Assembly: GCF_008017825.1 (NCBI RefSeq)
Contig: NZ_VRLS01000052.1
Span: forward strand, 186,001 to 250,000
Length of the DNA stretch: 64,000 nucleotides
DNA from: Mesonia sp008017825
GTDB lineage: Bacteria; Bacteroidota; Bacteroidia; Flavobacteriales; Flavobacteriaceae
Reading direction: 5' to 3'
A program made the position numbers and the translations under genes. Of this stretch, positions 43,607 to 53,560 are shown piece after piece. The notes beneath the pieces were generated by a model. The model saw nothing but the letters and a program-made list of their open reading frames with translations. It was not told where the DNA came from and searched no databases. Position 1 is the first letter of the stretch; each line of letters starts with the position of its first letter.

Positions 43607-46600
43607 TTATCTTATTACCAATTTATGTGTCTTAGACTGGCTTGAAGTTGATACTTTTAAAAGATATACTCCAGAAGACATTGCCGATAAATCTAATTGA
43701 CTTGCTCCTGCTGTAATTGTATCTTGATATACTAATCTTCCTGAAATATTATATACGTTTACCTGAATATCATTTGTGATACTTGGATCTATTTCGATGT
43801 TTACATTTCCTTGAGATGGGTTTGGGTAAATAGAACTAATATCTATTTGTCTTGTTTCATCTACAGTTAAAACCCCTCCAAATTCAAACGCTCCAATGTC
43901 TCTTGTTCCATCAATAACATAGTTACGTTGATCGTTAAACATATCTGCTGAATCACCTGCATCAACTGCTGGACTTCCACTCATTAATGCAATAGTCATG
44001 GTTTCACCACCATTATCTTGTAGCGTAGATAACATTGAAGAAACATCTATTAAATCATTAGCTTGGTCTACAAATATAGATTCATCATCATTACCTATTA
44101 GGTTATAATCTTGAGATGTAAACGTACCTGTAACATCATTACCCATTGCTGAAGTATTATCTGAAACAATTGTATTTTTTATCTCTACTGCTGTCAATGC
44201 AGAAATACCTCCACCATTGTTGGTTGCTGTATTAAACGCTATCGTAGAAGCATTAATTGACATCACATCATTGTTTGAAATTCCACCCCCATCTGTACTT
44301 GCAGAGTTAAAGGCAAATGTACTTGTCATAATATTTGCAGTTCCCATATCATTAGATAATCCTCCTCCAACACCGTTGGTAGCTGAATTATTAGAAATTG
44401 TTGAAGTTTCGATATTCGTTATACCTCCGTTGTTGTAGATTCCTCCACCGTCACCATCAGACAAGTTATCATCTATAGTTGTTCTAGAAATATTCATAGT
44501 TGCCCCTATTTGATTCCAAAGACCACCACCTTCATTTGCAGCAGAATTACCTGAAACTAAAGACATATCTATACTAAATTGAGTAACCGCTGAAATATGT
44601 ACTGCTCCTCCATTTCCTGGATTTGCTGTTCCTGCTAAACCATTTACATCGTTATTCGTTAATTCTGAATCTAAAATCATCACTGTTCCATCAATAACTT
44701 CTATAGCTCCACCTGCTCTGTTTGCAGAATTACTATCTAAAATAGACTCATCTATAGTGATGGTCCCAGCAAGAGATAAAACACCTCCTCCAGAACCAGA
44801 AGTTCCTGTAGCCGAGTTATTAGTAATTTCTGAATCATCCATAATATTTACAATTCCTCCTTGATTGTAGACTCCACCACCACCAGTTGTAGCAGCATCT
44901 CCTTCAGCCGTATTGGTATCAACAATTACTCCGTCAAGATTCATTGTTCCTGTACCATTCCATAATCCACCACCTTGAAAAGCAGCCATATTATTAGTTA
45001 TTGTACCTCCATCGATATTTACATCTCCAGCGCCTGAAACATGTATTGCTCCACCGCTCCCTGGATTCTCAACAGCACCTGGAGCAACTCCAGCGTTGTT
45101 TCCATCTAAAGTAACGTTCGTTAATGAAACTCCTACACCTGTACCAGAATTATCTTCGATTCCGCCTCCTGCTCTGTTAGCTACGTTATCTGAAATTTCT
45201 GAACTCGTAATATTTACCATCGCTCCAGCATCATTTAAAATTCCTCCACCAGAACCAGATGTCCCATCTGCTACATTATTAGTAATCATAGTATTGTTAG
45301 TAATGGTAAGGGTTCCGCTAAGGTTATAGACTCCTCCACCTCCATGGTCTGAATCATTTCCACTTGCAGTATTGCCATCGATAGTTACTCCGTCAACACT
45401 CATCATTCCTGATCCGTTCCAAAGTCCTCCACCTTCACTAGCTGCCATGTTGTTGTTTACTGTTCCACCAACAATGTCAATACTTCCTGATCCGCTTACG
45501 TGTAAACCACCACCATTTCCTGGTGCTGCTGTTGCATCTAGACCAACTCCTGCATTGTTTCCGTTAAGGGTAACATTATCGAGCTCAATCAAACCACTAC
45601 CAGAGTTATCTTCTATTCCTCCTCCTGCTCTATTGGCTATATTATCTGAAATTTCTGAATTTAAAATAGAAATATTTCCTCCATTACCATTATCATCATT
45701 ATCATTTAAAATTCCTCCACCAGAACCAGATGTCCCATCGGCTATATTGTTAGAAATTACAGTATTATTTAAAATGGTAAGGGTTCCGCTAAGGTTATAA
45801 ATACCTCCTCCACCATGGTCAGAGTTATTACCGCTAGCAGTATTTCCATCAATCGTTACTCCGTCAATTGTCATTGTCCCGCTTCCGTTCCAAAGACCAC
45901 CACCTTCTCTTGCAGCTATGTTGTTATTTACAGAACCATCGGTAATATTTACATCACCTGCGCCTGTAACGTGTAAAGCTCCCCCATTTCCTGGAGCAGC
46001 AGTTGCACTTGGGGCAACACCAGCATTGTTACCATTAAACGTAACATTGGTAAGCGTTAGATTTAATCCTGCACCAGAATTATCTTCAATCGCTCCTCCT
46101 GCTCTATTCGCTATATTATCTGTAAAATCTGAATCATTTACAGTTAATGTTGCTCCTGCATCTAGAAAAATAGCTCCTCCAGAACCTGAAGTGCCATTAG
46201 CTTGATTATCTGTAAAGTTACAATCATCTAATGTTAATGTGGTTGTAGCTCCTGAAACATAGATTGCTCCCCCGTCGACTTCTTCTCCATTAACAAAATC
46301 TATATTGTTAATATCTACCGTGCCCGCAGTAACATTAAAAATTCTGCCCATATTATCGGCGTCAATTTCAACGTTGACTAGAGTACCCCCGTCAATAGTT
46401 AAGGTTTTATCGATAGTTATTTCACTGTCTAGGTCAATTGTTCCTACTGAAAGGCCAAAGGTGATCACATCACCTGGCTGAGCATCTATAATTTCTTGAC
46501 GTAAACTACCAGCTCCACTATCGTTACCGTTAGATACTTGTGCCAAAACTTCTTGGTTTGAAAACATAGCTGTTATCGCAATAAAAGCTAATAATGTAAT

Positions 46601-46609
46601 TTTTTTCAT
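43607..46609 (-). CDS. Secreted right-handed beta-helix repeat protein, T9SS cargo
   Basis: The protein has 1000 residues. A signal peptide (MKKITLLAFIAITAMFSNQE) is followed by a long parallel beta-helix rich in Asn, Asp, Gly and Thr. It contains at least four tandem units of about 153 residues (roughly 130-745), each with NIANRAGG-IEDNSG, APGNGGALHV, GLWNGSG-M and YNLSGTLTI-type blocks. Repeats then become shorter. The last 75 residues are a type A T9SS sorting domain (SSIYPNPSQGNVNIEID and a terminal KLVIR). It is probably exported to the cell surface as an adhesin or polysaccharide-binding/degrading factor; no catalytic motif was recognised. The DNA repeat unit is about 460 bp. Confidence 0.88.
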   Translation of the reverse strand: MKKITLLAFIAITAMFSNQEVLAQVSNGNDSGAGSLRQEIIDAQPGDVITFGLSVGTIDLDSEITIDKTLTIDGGTLVNVEIDADNMGRIFNVTAGTVDINNIDFVNGEEVDGGAIYVSGATTTLTLDDCNFTDNQANGTSGSGGAIFLDAGATLTVNDSDFTDNIANRAGGAIEDNSGAGLNLTLTNVTFNGNNAGVAPSATAAPGNGGALHVTGAGDVNITDGSVNNNIAAREGGGLWNGSGTMTIDGVTIDGNTASGNNSDHGGGGIYNLSGTLTILNNTVISNNIADGTSGSGGGILNDNDDNGNGGNISILNSEISDNIANRAGGGIEDNSGSGLIELDNVTLNGNNAGVGLDATAAPGNGGGLHVSGSGSIDIVGGTVNNNMAASEGGGLWNGSGMMSVDGVTIDGNTASGNDSDHGGGGVYNLSGTLTITNNTMITNNVADGTSGSGGGILNDAGAMVNITSSEISDNVANRAGGGIEDNSGTGVGVSLTNVTLDGNNAGVAPGAVENPGSGGAIHVSGAGDVNIDGGTITNNMAAFQGGGLWNGTGTMNLDGVIVDTNTAEGDAATTGGGGVYNQGGIVNIMDDSEITNNSATGTSGSGGGVLSLAGTITIDESILDSNSANRAGGAIEVIDGTVMILDSELTNNDVNGLAGTANPGNGGAVHISAVTQFSIDMSLVSGNSAANEGGGLWNQIGATMNISRTTIDDNLSDGDGGGIYNNGGITNIETSTISNNSATNGVGGGLSNDMGTANIMTSTFAFNSASTDGGGISNNDVMSINASTIAFNTATNNGGGISALTAVEIKNTIVSDNTSAMGNDVTGTFTSQDYNLIGNDDESIFVDQANDLIDVSSMLSTLQDNGGETMTIALMSGSPAVDAGDSADMFNDQRNYVIDGTRDIGAFEFGGVLTVDETRQIDISSIYPNPSQGNVNIEIDPSITNDIQVNVYNISGRLVYQDTITAGASQLDLSAMSSGVYLLKVSTSSQSKTHKLVIR

Positions 46610-46747
46610 AGTTAATTTTATTTGGTTAAACTTGCTGGTATATACGTTCTGAAAAACTCAAAGGTTTTTCAAAATCAGTGATTTAACTCTTAATTAACTT
46701 TTCGAAAGAGAATGATTGTTTTTTCTTAAAATATTAACACCTTATAC

Positions 46748-46779
46748 AAAAAATGCCCAAATTTTCATTTGGGCATTTC
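46748..46779 (-). terminator. Terminator after the M1 peptidase gene
   Basis: AAATGCCCAAAT (46751-46762) pairs with ATTTGGGCATTT (46767-46778). On the minus strand a T-run follows. Confidence 0.85.
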
Positions 46780-46801
46780 ATTCTTTATTTATCTATTGAT
46801 C

Positions 46802-48736
46802 TTATTCTTTAGACCACATATCATTTTGTCCGTTAACATCAGCCAGCTTTTTTTCTGGATCAAATTCTACAGATTTAATTTCTTTAGTGGTTTCTATAAA
46901 ATGTTCCCAAGTGTCTCCACGCTGCCATATTTCCACCGGAAGGTTTATTTTTTCTGAAGATCCATCATTCATTTTCACCAGTAATGTTACTGGCACAGGA
47001 ATTTCTTCTACTTTTTCTATTTTAATGAGGTAACCTTTCTCATTTTTCTCTACTCCATTTACGGCAATATCAATATTCTCTGTTCCGTAAAACCATCCTT
47101 TCCAAAACCAAGAAAGATTTTCTCCTGTGGCATTTTCCATATGATTGAAGAAATCTGAAGGTTGTGGATGCTTAAATGCCCAAGTTTTAATGTATGATTT
47201 AAAAGCATAATCAAAACGTTCTGGTCCTATAATATATTCACGCAACATCAACAAACCTGCAGCTGGCTTATAGTATGCCGTGTAACCTAAGTTTCTTAAA
47301 TTAGTTACATCTGGATAATTATCTATTCCTTCTCTATTTTCGCTAGTTAAATAACTTTTTAGCATTCTAACATTTCCTAAAGAAGCAGGATACTCTCCAT
47401 TATTAAATGCCAAGGTACTGTAATGATTAATAAATGTATTAAAACCTTCATCCATCCAAGCATATCTTCTTTCATTACTTCCTACGATCATTGGAAACCA
47501 GTTATGACCAAATTCGTGATCTGTTACTCCCCAAAGAGAAGCTCCTTTGCTCTTCCAGCTACAAAAGTTTAAGCCAGGATATTCCATTCCTCCAATATCG
47601 GCAGCTACATTTACAGCACTAGTATAAGGATATTCAAAATAATTTTTAGAGTAAAACTCTACAGATTCTTTAGAATACTCGGTAGATCTAGACCAAGCTT
47701 CTTCGCCATCACTTTCTTTAGGATAGGCAGATTGAGCCAATCCTGTTTTTCCTTCCGATAAGTTTATTTTTGCGGCATCCCAAATAAATGCTGGAGAAGA
47801 GGCAAAAGCAACATCTCTTGTATTTTCCATTTTAAAGTGCCAAGTCAACATTCCGTTATTCTTAACGTTAGAAGACCTCTCACCTACTTCATTAGGTTTT
47901 ACAATATAAACGGTTTCATTACTTTCTTTAGCTTTTTCCCATCTTTCTAATTGTTTTTTAGTTAAAACATCTTTTGGGTTTTGAAGCTCACCAGAACCTA
48001 CAACGGTATGATTATACGGTGCGGTAACTTTATAATCGTAATTTCCGTAATCTACGTAAAACTCCCCTGCTCCCAAATACGGTTCGGTATTCCAACCTAC
48101 TACATCATCAAAAACAGCTACTTTAGGGAACCATTGTGCCAAAGCGTAAATAGTACCTTGTTCTACATCTAGTCTTCCCATACGATCCATTCCTTCTACA
48201 GGAATTTTATAAGAGAAATTCATTTTCACAGTTGCTTTCCCTCCGTTAGCTTTAATAGGCTTATCAAAGAAAACTTGCATTCTAGTATCGTTAATAAGGT
48301 ATTTGTTAGAAGTTTGTCCAGCCGATTTTGCAGAAAAATTTGAAACTGTATAACCTCCTTCTACATCTCCATTGTATCGATTTCCTCTCATAGGTGTTGT
48401 TAAAGTACCTCTTGAAGAATCTGTAAATCTATTTTGTTCTAAGTAAAGCCACATAAAGTCTAAAGTCTCTGGACTGTTATTGGTGTACTCTATCTCAATA
48501 TTTCCGGTAATTTTATGGGTTTTGTCATCTAGGGTTACTTCTATTTGATAGTCGGCACTATTTTGCCAATACTCTGCTCCCGGTTTACCCGAAGCCGTTC
48601 TAAAAGCAGAACCTTGACGGTACATTAACTCATCAAAATTTTGTTGATTGTTTTCTTTTGCTTCTGGCACTTGCGCCCAAGTCATAAAAGAACACAATAC
48701 AGTTACAATGAAAAAATAGGATTTTAAGTTTCTCAT
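46802..48736 (-). CDS. M1-family metallopeptidase (aminopeptidase)
   Basis: The 644-residue protein has a signal peptide (LKSYFFIVTVLCSFMTWAQ). The catalytic domain has the exopeptidase-like motif GGMEYPG and the gluzincin site HEFGHNW, followed 18 residues later by E in MDEGF, which supplies the third zinc ligand. It probably trims peptides in the periplasm or outside the cell. It is transcribed 12 bp after the HAD phosphatase gene. Confidence 0.92.
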   Translation of the reverse strand: MRNLKSYFFIVTVLCSFMTWAQVPEAKENNQQNFDELMYRQGSAFRTASGKPGAEYWQNSADYQIEVTLDDKTHKITGNIEIEYTNNSPETLDFMWLYLEQNRFTDSSRGTLTTPMRGNRYNGDVEGGYTVSNFSAKSAGQTSNKYLINDTRMQVFFDKPIKANGGKATVKMNFSYKIPVEGMDRMGRLDVEQGTIYALAQWFPKVAVFDDVVGWNTEPYLGAGEFYVDYGNYDYKVTAPYNHTVVGSGELQNPKDVLTKKQLERWEKAKESNETVYIVKPNEVGERSSNVKNNGMLTWHFKMENTRDVAFASSPAFIWDAAKINLSEGKTGLAQSAYPKESDGEEAWSRSTEYSKESVEFYSKNYFEYPYTSAVNVAADIGGMEYPGLNFCSWKSKGASLWGVTDHEFGHNWFPMIVGSNERRYAWMDEGFNTFINHYSTLAFNNGEYPASLGNVRMLKSYLTSENREGIDNYPDVTNLRNLGYTAYYKPAAGLLMLREYIIGPERFDYAFKSYIKTWAFKHPQPSDFFNHMENATGENLSWFWKGWFYGTENIDIAVNGVEKNEKGYLIKIEKVEEIPVPVTLLVKMNDGSSEKINLPVEIWQRGDTWEHFIETTKEIKSVEFDPEKKLADVNGQNDMWSKE

Positions 48737-48748
48737 ACTTCTATTAGG

Positions 48749-49408
48749 TTAGTTAAAATATTGATTAATTTGAGGGTAATTTATTTCCGTAAAGTGGGTA
48801 ATAATTTTATCTGCTTGAGAATAGTCTTGATTTTTTGAATGCGGACTTTTAAATGCTACACAAAAAATGTTAGCTGCTTTTGCTGCTTTTATGCCACTTG
48901 TAGAATCCTCTATCACCATGCAATTCTCTACCGGAAAACCTGAAGATTGAGCAGCTTTTTGGAAAATCTCTGGATGAGGTTTGGAAGCTTTTAAATCGGC
49001 TCCGCTAAGTTTATCAACAAAATATTGATTTAATTCAAAACGATCAAATACGCTATTAATAGTTCCCATAGAAGCAGAAGACGCCAATACAAGTGTAAGT
49101 CCGGCTTCATAGTAATTTTCAATAAGCGCCCTTACCCCATGAATTAAATCTAGATCTGGATCTGATTTGAAGAGTTCTTTAAAAATAGATCTTTTTTTAT
49201 CTACTAATTCTTGTGGATCAATAGGTAATTTAAAATACTCACACAACTGTCTACAAACATTAATGGTAGATTGTCCAGTAAAGGTTTGGTAATGTTTTTC
49301 TGAAACATCTATTTGATAATGTTCAAACATTCCAAAATAGGCTTTATGATGAAGCGGTTCTGTATCTACAATTACCCCGTCCATATCAAATAACACAGCT
49401 TTTAGCAC
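48749..49408 (-). CDS. HAD-superfamily hydrolase, beta-phosphoglucomutase-like
   Basis: The 219-residue protein has HAD motifs: the nucleophile DMDGVIVDTE near the N-terminus, ASSASM (motif II), K in LKASKPHPEIF (motif III), and EDSTSGIKAA (motif IV). The cap is the C1 helical type. The substrate is a phosphosugar or similar. The best start is GTG 49408, immediately before the first HAD strand. Confidence 0.88.
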   Translation of the reverse strand: MLKAVLFDMDGVIVDTEPLHHKAYFGMFEHYQIDVSEKHYQTFTGQSTINVCRQLCEYFKLPIDPQELVDKKRSIFKELFKSDPDLDLIHGVRALIENYYEAGLTLVLASSASMGTINSVFDRFELNQYFVDKLSGADLKASKPHPEIFQKAAQSSGFPVENCMVIEDSTSGIKAAKAANIFCVAFKSPHSKNQDYSQADKIITHFTEINYPQINQYFN

Positions 49409-49466
49409 GATAAATCAATTTTACGCCGAATATACGAGCAATGTGTTACTTTAAAAAATAAAACTT

Positions 49467-49949
49467 CTACATATTAAGGAGCTTTTGGATGTCATTTTCT
49501 ATGCTTTGAGGCTTGGTAGTTGGAGCGTATCTTTTATAAGGATTACCCTTAGCGTCTATTAAGAATTTAGTGAAATTCCATTTAATTTTACTTCCTAAAA
49601 AACCTCCTAGGTTGTTTTTAAGGTATTTAAAAATAGGATGAGTATTTTTTCCATTTACATCTATTTTTTCCGTTAACGGAAAAGTAACTCCGAAGTTAAT
49701 TTCACAAGCCGATTGCATATCATTATTATTCACTGGTTCTTGACCCATAAATTGATTACAAGGAAAACCGATAATTACCAATCCGCTGTCTTTATATTTT
49801 TGATGAAGATCTTCTAAGTCTTTAAATTGAGATGCCAAACCGCATTCTGTAGCCGTATTTACAATTAAAACCACTTTATTTTTAAAAGATTTAAAATCGA
49901 TGGTTTTACCGTTTGAACTTTTTATTTGATGGGAATAGAACTTATTCAT
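49467..49949 (-). CDS. Glutathione-peroxidase-family protein
   Basis: This 160-residue thioredoxin-fold peroxidase has the catalytic Cys in NTATECGLASQ, Gln in FPCNQFMGQEP, and Trp in KWNFTKFLID, a complete GPx tetrad with Cys in place of Sec. It reduces peroxides, in bacteria usually with thioredoxin. Monocistronic. Confidence 0.93.
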   Translation of the reverse strand: MNKFYSHQIKSSNGKTIDFKSFKNKVVLIVNTATECGLASQFKDLEDLHQKYKDSGLVIIGFPCNQFMGQEPVNNNDMQSACEINFGVTFPLTEKIDVNGKNTHPIFKYLKNNLGGFLGSKIKWNFTKFLIDAKGNPYKRYAPTTKPQSIENDIQKLLNM

Positions 49950-50007
49950 TTGTTTTTATTACAAAACTCTTTATTTATTTACTACCAAGCTGTGTAACAA
50001 ATGTTAA

Positions 50008-50046
50008 AATAAAAAGTCTGTCTTTTAGAGTAAAAAGACAGACTTT
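50008..50046 (-). terminator. Terminator after the MDR oxidoreductase gene
   Basis: AAAGTCTGTCTTTT (50013-50026) pairs with AAAAGACAGACTTT (50033-50046), 14 bp, with a minus-strand T-rich tail. Confidence 0.85.
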
Positions 50047-50069
50047 AAAGTTTATTTAAACTGGAAGAC

Positions 50070-51068
50070 TTAGCTAGTTTTCACTACCATTTTACCTTTA
50101 TTTTTTCCATCAAAAAGATCTATGAATGCTTGCGGAGTATTCTCAAACCCCTCTACTATAGTTTCTTCAAACTTTAATTTATCTTCCTGAAGCCAAGTAG
50201 CCAATTGCTTAATACCATCTTGAAATTGGTCTTGATAATTTCTAACAATAAAACCTTGCATCTTAGCGCTGTTCTTTACCAAAATTGGCTCTACTCTTGG
50301 TCCTGTTGGCATTTCAGTTTCATTATAAAGAGAAATTGCACCACAATTTATTATACGAGCAAAGTGATTGATATTAGCCAAAACACCATCTGAAACTTCA
50401 CCTCCTACATTATCAAAATATACATCGACTCCATTTGGCGCTGCCTCTTTAATTGCTTTAGCCATATCTTGAGTAGTTTTATAATTTACTGCCTCATCAT
50501 AGCCAAACTTATCTTTGAGCATTTGCACTTTTTCATCGCTACCTGCTATTCCTATAGTTTTTAAGCCTTTTATTTTTGCGATTTGACCAACTACACTTCC
50601 TACTGCTCCAGCGGCTCCACTTACAACTATAGTTTCTCCTTCCTTCGGCTCTCCAATATCGGTTAGGCCAAAATAAGCGGTCAATCCTGTCATTCCCAAA
50701 ATACCTAAATAAGCAGATAATGGCGCTTGATTAGCGTCTACTTTTCTTAAGTTTTCTCCATTAGAAGTCTGAATCTTTTTCCAAGGTAAATTACCCATTA
50801 AAAAATCTCCCTCGTTAAATGAGTCATTTTTAGATTGAGTTACTTTTACAACAAGCGCAGAACTCATTGGTTCTTCTAGCTTAAAAGGTTCGATGTAAGA
50901 TTTTTGATCTTTCATTCTTCCTCTTAAATATGGGTCTACAGATATATACTGAGTTTCTAATAAGATTTCCCCATCATTAAGTTGTGGCTCATCAATTTCA
51001 CGAATCTCAAAATCTGATGTTGATGGCTTACCGTCTGGTCTTTTCTTTAATAAAATTTCCTTATTCAT
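50070..51068 (-). CDS. NADP-dependent MDR-family oxidoreductase
   Basis: The 332-residue protein is a zinc-free medium-chain dehydrogenase/reductase of the 2-alkenal or leukotriene B4 reductase type. Motifs are VDPYLRGRM near residue 46, GMTGLTAYFGL, and the NADP loop VVSGAAGAVGSVVGQIAKI, then YFDNVGGEVSDGVL. It reduces alpha,beta-unsaturated carbonyls or similar compounds. Monocistronic. Confidence 0.92.
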   Translation of the reverse strand: MNKEILLKKRPDGKPSTSDFEIREIDEPQLNDGEILLETQYISVDPYLRGRMKDQKSYIEPFKLEEPMSSALVVKVTQSKNDSFNEGDFLMGNLPWKKIQTSNGENLRKVDANQAPLSAYLGILGMTGLTAYFGLTDIGEPKEGETIVVSGAAGAVGSVVGQIAKIKGLKTIGIAGSDEKVQMLKDKFGYDEAVNYKTTQDMAKAIKEAAPNGVDVYFDNVGGEVSDGVLANINHFARIINCGAISLYNETEMPTGPRVEPILVKNSAKMQGFIVRNYQDQFQDGIKQLATWLQEDKLKFEETIVEGFENTPQAFIDLFDGKNKGKMVVKTS

Positions 51069-51228
51069 GTTTTTATTTCAAATTTAAAACGTTTGAAAGC
51101 TATACTGTGTTAAGTTAATTCTAAACTTAAATTTAAAATGTTAATGATTGCTTACTAAAAGTTTAACTTTTTTAAGATATTAATTTTCAGTATCTTGTAT
51201 ACCTCTCACCCCCTTAAAAATCACTATT

Positions 51229-52467
51229 ATGAAAACAAAAACTTATACTTTTATTTTAGTCATCTTTATCTTCATTTTAAGCATGACTGTTTCTGCTCAA
51301 GAAGATTTTAAATCGTATCGAGGTTTTGTCATCAATGAGCTTACTGAAGAACCCATTACTTCTGCTAAAGTTGAAGTAGAAAACCACGACTTCTCTACGG
51401 TAACAAATAACGAGGGAGAATTTACGCTTAAAATTCCGCGAAAGCTTATCAATGCAGTTATTACTATTTCATATTTAGGTTATGAAAATAAATCGCTTCA
51501 CTTAAGAAATTTTAATGAAGAAAGAACTCGCATAGAACTTTTAGAATCTTCTGAGAAACTTAGTGAAGTTAATCTTTATCAAATTAAAGATGCACTTTCG
51601 TTAGTTAAAAATTGCTTTTCAAAACGAGGTGAAAACTATATGGACAACTCTATGGTAATGACTGGTTTTTACAGAGAAACTATTCAAAGAGGGAGAAGAA
51701 ATGTGTCTTTATCTGAAGCTGTAGTTAAAATTCATAAAGAGCCTTACACTTCTAATAAAAGAGATCGAATTTCAATTTTTAAAGCTCGAAAAAACACCGA
51801 TTATTCAAGATTAGATACGCTTACATTAAAATTGAGAGGTGGTCCCTATAGTTCTTTGTATTTAGATGTAATGGAGTATCCCGAATTTCTATTTGAAGAT
51901 GAACAACTTTTTAATTATTCTTTTTCATTAGATGAACCCACAAGCATTAATAATCGTTATGTTCATCAAATAAATTTTGAAGAAAATGAAAAAAATAATT
52001 CTTGGTACAGTGGTACATTATATATTGATGCTGCCACCTCAACATTATTGAAAGCTAATTACAAATTAAATATTGAAAACCGAAAACTTGCTGCAAAAAT
52101 GTTTGTGCATAGAAAGCCTGGAAGCGTAAAAGTTTATCCCGAACAAATTGAATACAAAGTAGATTATTTCGAAAAAAACGGGAAATGGTATTACGGTCAC
52201 AGCAGTGCTATGTTAGAGTTTGTAGTAAATTGGAAAAAGAAATTATTCAATTCTAGGTTCACCTTAAACAATGAAATGATAGTTACCAATAGAGAAGAAA
52301 CAGCCAAAAGCAATTTAAAAAAATCTAATTATATAAAACCATCTATTGTAATGGCCGATGACGTTTCTGGTTTTAGGGATAGTAATTTTTGGGGATCTAG
52401 CAATATTATTGAACCTGAAAAATCTATTCAAAATGCTATTGAGAAGATAAAGGAAAAATTAGATTAA
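51229..52467 (+). CDS. Carboxypeptidase-regulatory-like domain envelope protein
   Basis: The 412-residue protein has a signal peptide (TFILVIFIFILSMTVSAQ) and an N-terminal beta-sandwich (about 27-110, YRGFVINELTEEPITSAKVE and TISYLGYENKSLHL). The rest is a larger beta-rich domain with SKRGENYMDNSMVMTGFYRE, of the kind found in Bacteroidota surface proteins. No catalytic site is recognised. It converges with the TrmH-family gene and overlaps it by 4 bp. Confidence 0.75.
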   Translation: MKTKTYTFILVIFIFILSMTVSAQEDFKSYRGFVINELTEEPITSAKVEVENHDFSTVTNNEGEFTLKIPRKLINAVITISYLGYENKSLHLRNFNEERTRIELLESSEKLSEVNLYQIKDALSLVKNCFSKRGENYMDNSMVMTGFYRETIQRGRRNVSLSEAVVKIHKEPYTSNKRDRISIFKARKNTDYSRLDTLTLKLRGGPYSSLYLDVMEYPEFLFEDEQLFNYSFSLDEPTSINNRYVHQINFEENEKNNSWYSGTLYIDAATSTLLKANYKLNIENRKLAAKMFVHRKPGSVKVYPEQIEYKVDYFEKNGKWYYGHSSAMLEFVVNWKKKLFNSRFTLNNEMIVTNREETAKSNLKKSNYIKPSIVMADDVSGFRDSNFWGSSNIIEPEKSIQNAIEKIKEKLD

Positions 52468-52928
52468 TAGACTACAGTGCCTTTTGTATTTCTATCATAC
52501 ATAACTATGCTGCCAGCTACTGAAACATTTAAGCTCAATGCAGAAGAAAATTTGATGAGTTTGTGAGATTTTTCAATGGCTTGATTGGATAAACCATGGT
52601 CTTCTGCCCCCAATAAATAAACACCTCTTCGGGGGTGTTTAAATGTTTCTAATGGTTCTGCATCTTCAGTTAATTCCACACCAATTAATAAAGCGCTTTT
52701 AGGAAGATGCGCATAAAAATCATCAAAAGTATCGTAATGAAAATAAGGCATAGCTCCTACAGCTTTATGGGTATCACAGGCCTGTTTTGAATATCTATTA
52801 CCAATAGTAAAAATAAAGCTTGCTCCTAGATTTTGTGCAGAACGCCATAAAACCCCTAAGTTTTCTGGTGTTTTTCCATTTTGTATTCCTATCGCGAAAA
52901 AGCCTTGTTCTAAATTATCAACTACCAT
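52464..52928 (-). CDS. TrmH/SpoU-family RNA methyltransferase
   Basis: The 154-residue protein starts at ATG 52928; a longer frame would need TTG. It has the SPOUT trefoil-knot pattern: AIGIQNGKTPENLGVLWRSA, VYLLGAEDHGLSNQAIEK, and the C-terminal SLNVSVAGSIVMYDR. It probably 2'-O-methylates a tRNA or rRNA ribose. The gene is close behind the greA/B gene (31-bp gap). Confidence 0.88.
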   Translation of the reverse strand: MVVDNLEQGFFAIGIQNGKTPENLGVLWRSAQNLGASFIFTIGNRYSKQACDTHKAVGAMPYFHYDTFDDFYAHLPKSALLIGVELTEDAEPLETFKHPRRGVYLLGAEDHGLSNQAIEKSHKLIKFSSALSLNVSVAGSIVMYDRNTKGTVVY

Positions 52929-52959
52929 TAAAAAAAATTTATACAAATATGCATGAAGA

Positions 52960-53457
52960 TTATGAATAATTAATATCTAAAACCTGAATCGTTTTAGTTT
53001 CTGAACCTAATTGAAAGGTAATTTCATCTCCTTGCTTTGCTCCCATTAAAGCTTTGGCTATAGGTGCTGTAAAACTTATTTTCTTTTCTTTTACGTTCGC
53101 CTCATCAACGCCTACAATTTGAAAACTCTGTAACTTACCGTTTAATTGAAATTCTACATTACTACCAAACCTTACCTCGTCTTGAGGCTGATTGGATAAA
53201 TTAATAACTCTAGCAGAATTTATTCTCTCGTTTAGCAAAGCTAGTTTCCCATCAATTACTGCTTGTTCTCTTCGTTTTGCTTGGTCATCTTTAAGATCGA
53301 TAGCGGCTCTTTTTTGTTCTAATTCGCTCTTTTCTTCTAATAATTTTTCTTTACCATATTGAGTTACGTAATTTGTTACACCCAATGGTAGCGCTGCTCT
53401 TGGCGGAATTAAAGGTGCCTCCTCTTGATCTTCTTCTCTTACAAACCCTCTACTCAT
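52960..53457 (-). CDS. GreA/GreB-family transcription elongation factor
   Basis: The 165-residue protein has an N-terminal coiled coil (about 35-80, GKEKLLEEKSELEQKRAAID) and a C-terminal FKBP-like domain with VEFQLNGKLQSFQIVGVDEA and ALMGAKQGDEITFQLGSETK. It rescues backtracked RNA polymerase. The 30-residue N-terminal extension rich in Glu/Pro is longer than in E. coli GreA. Confidence 0.88.
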   Translation of the reverse strand: MSRGFVREEDQEEAPLIPPRAALPLGVTNYVTQYGKEKLLEEKSELEQKRAAIDLKDDQAKRREQAVIDGKLALLNERINSARVINLSNQPQDEVRFGSNVEFQLNGKLQSFQIVGVDEANVKEKKISFTAPIAKALMGAKQGDEITFQLGSETKTIQVLDINYS

Positions 53458-53560
53458 AGATATTTTTAAAGAAAATTAACTATTTTGCTACAAAGTCTAT
53501 CTTAAGATCTTGTTATAATCTTAGACAGATTACTATCTTATCTAACCATATATACAAACC

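Noticed and set aside
44217..46205. Several long open frames on the plus strand opposite the beta-helix gene
   Set aside because: They are Pro/Leu/Val-rich shadows of the repetitive Gly/Asn/Thr codons of the minus-strand gene, with no own promoter or family features.
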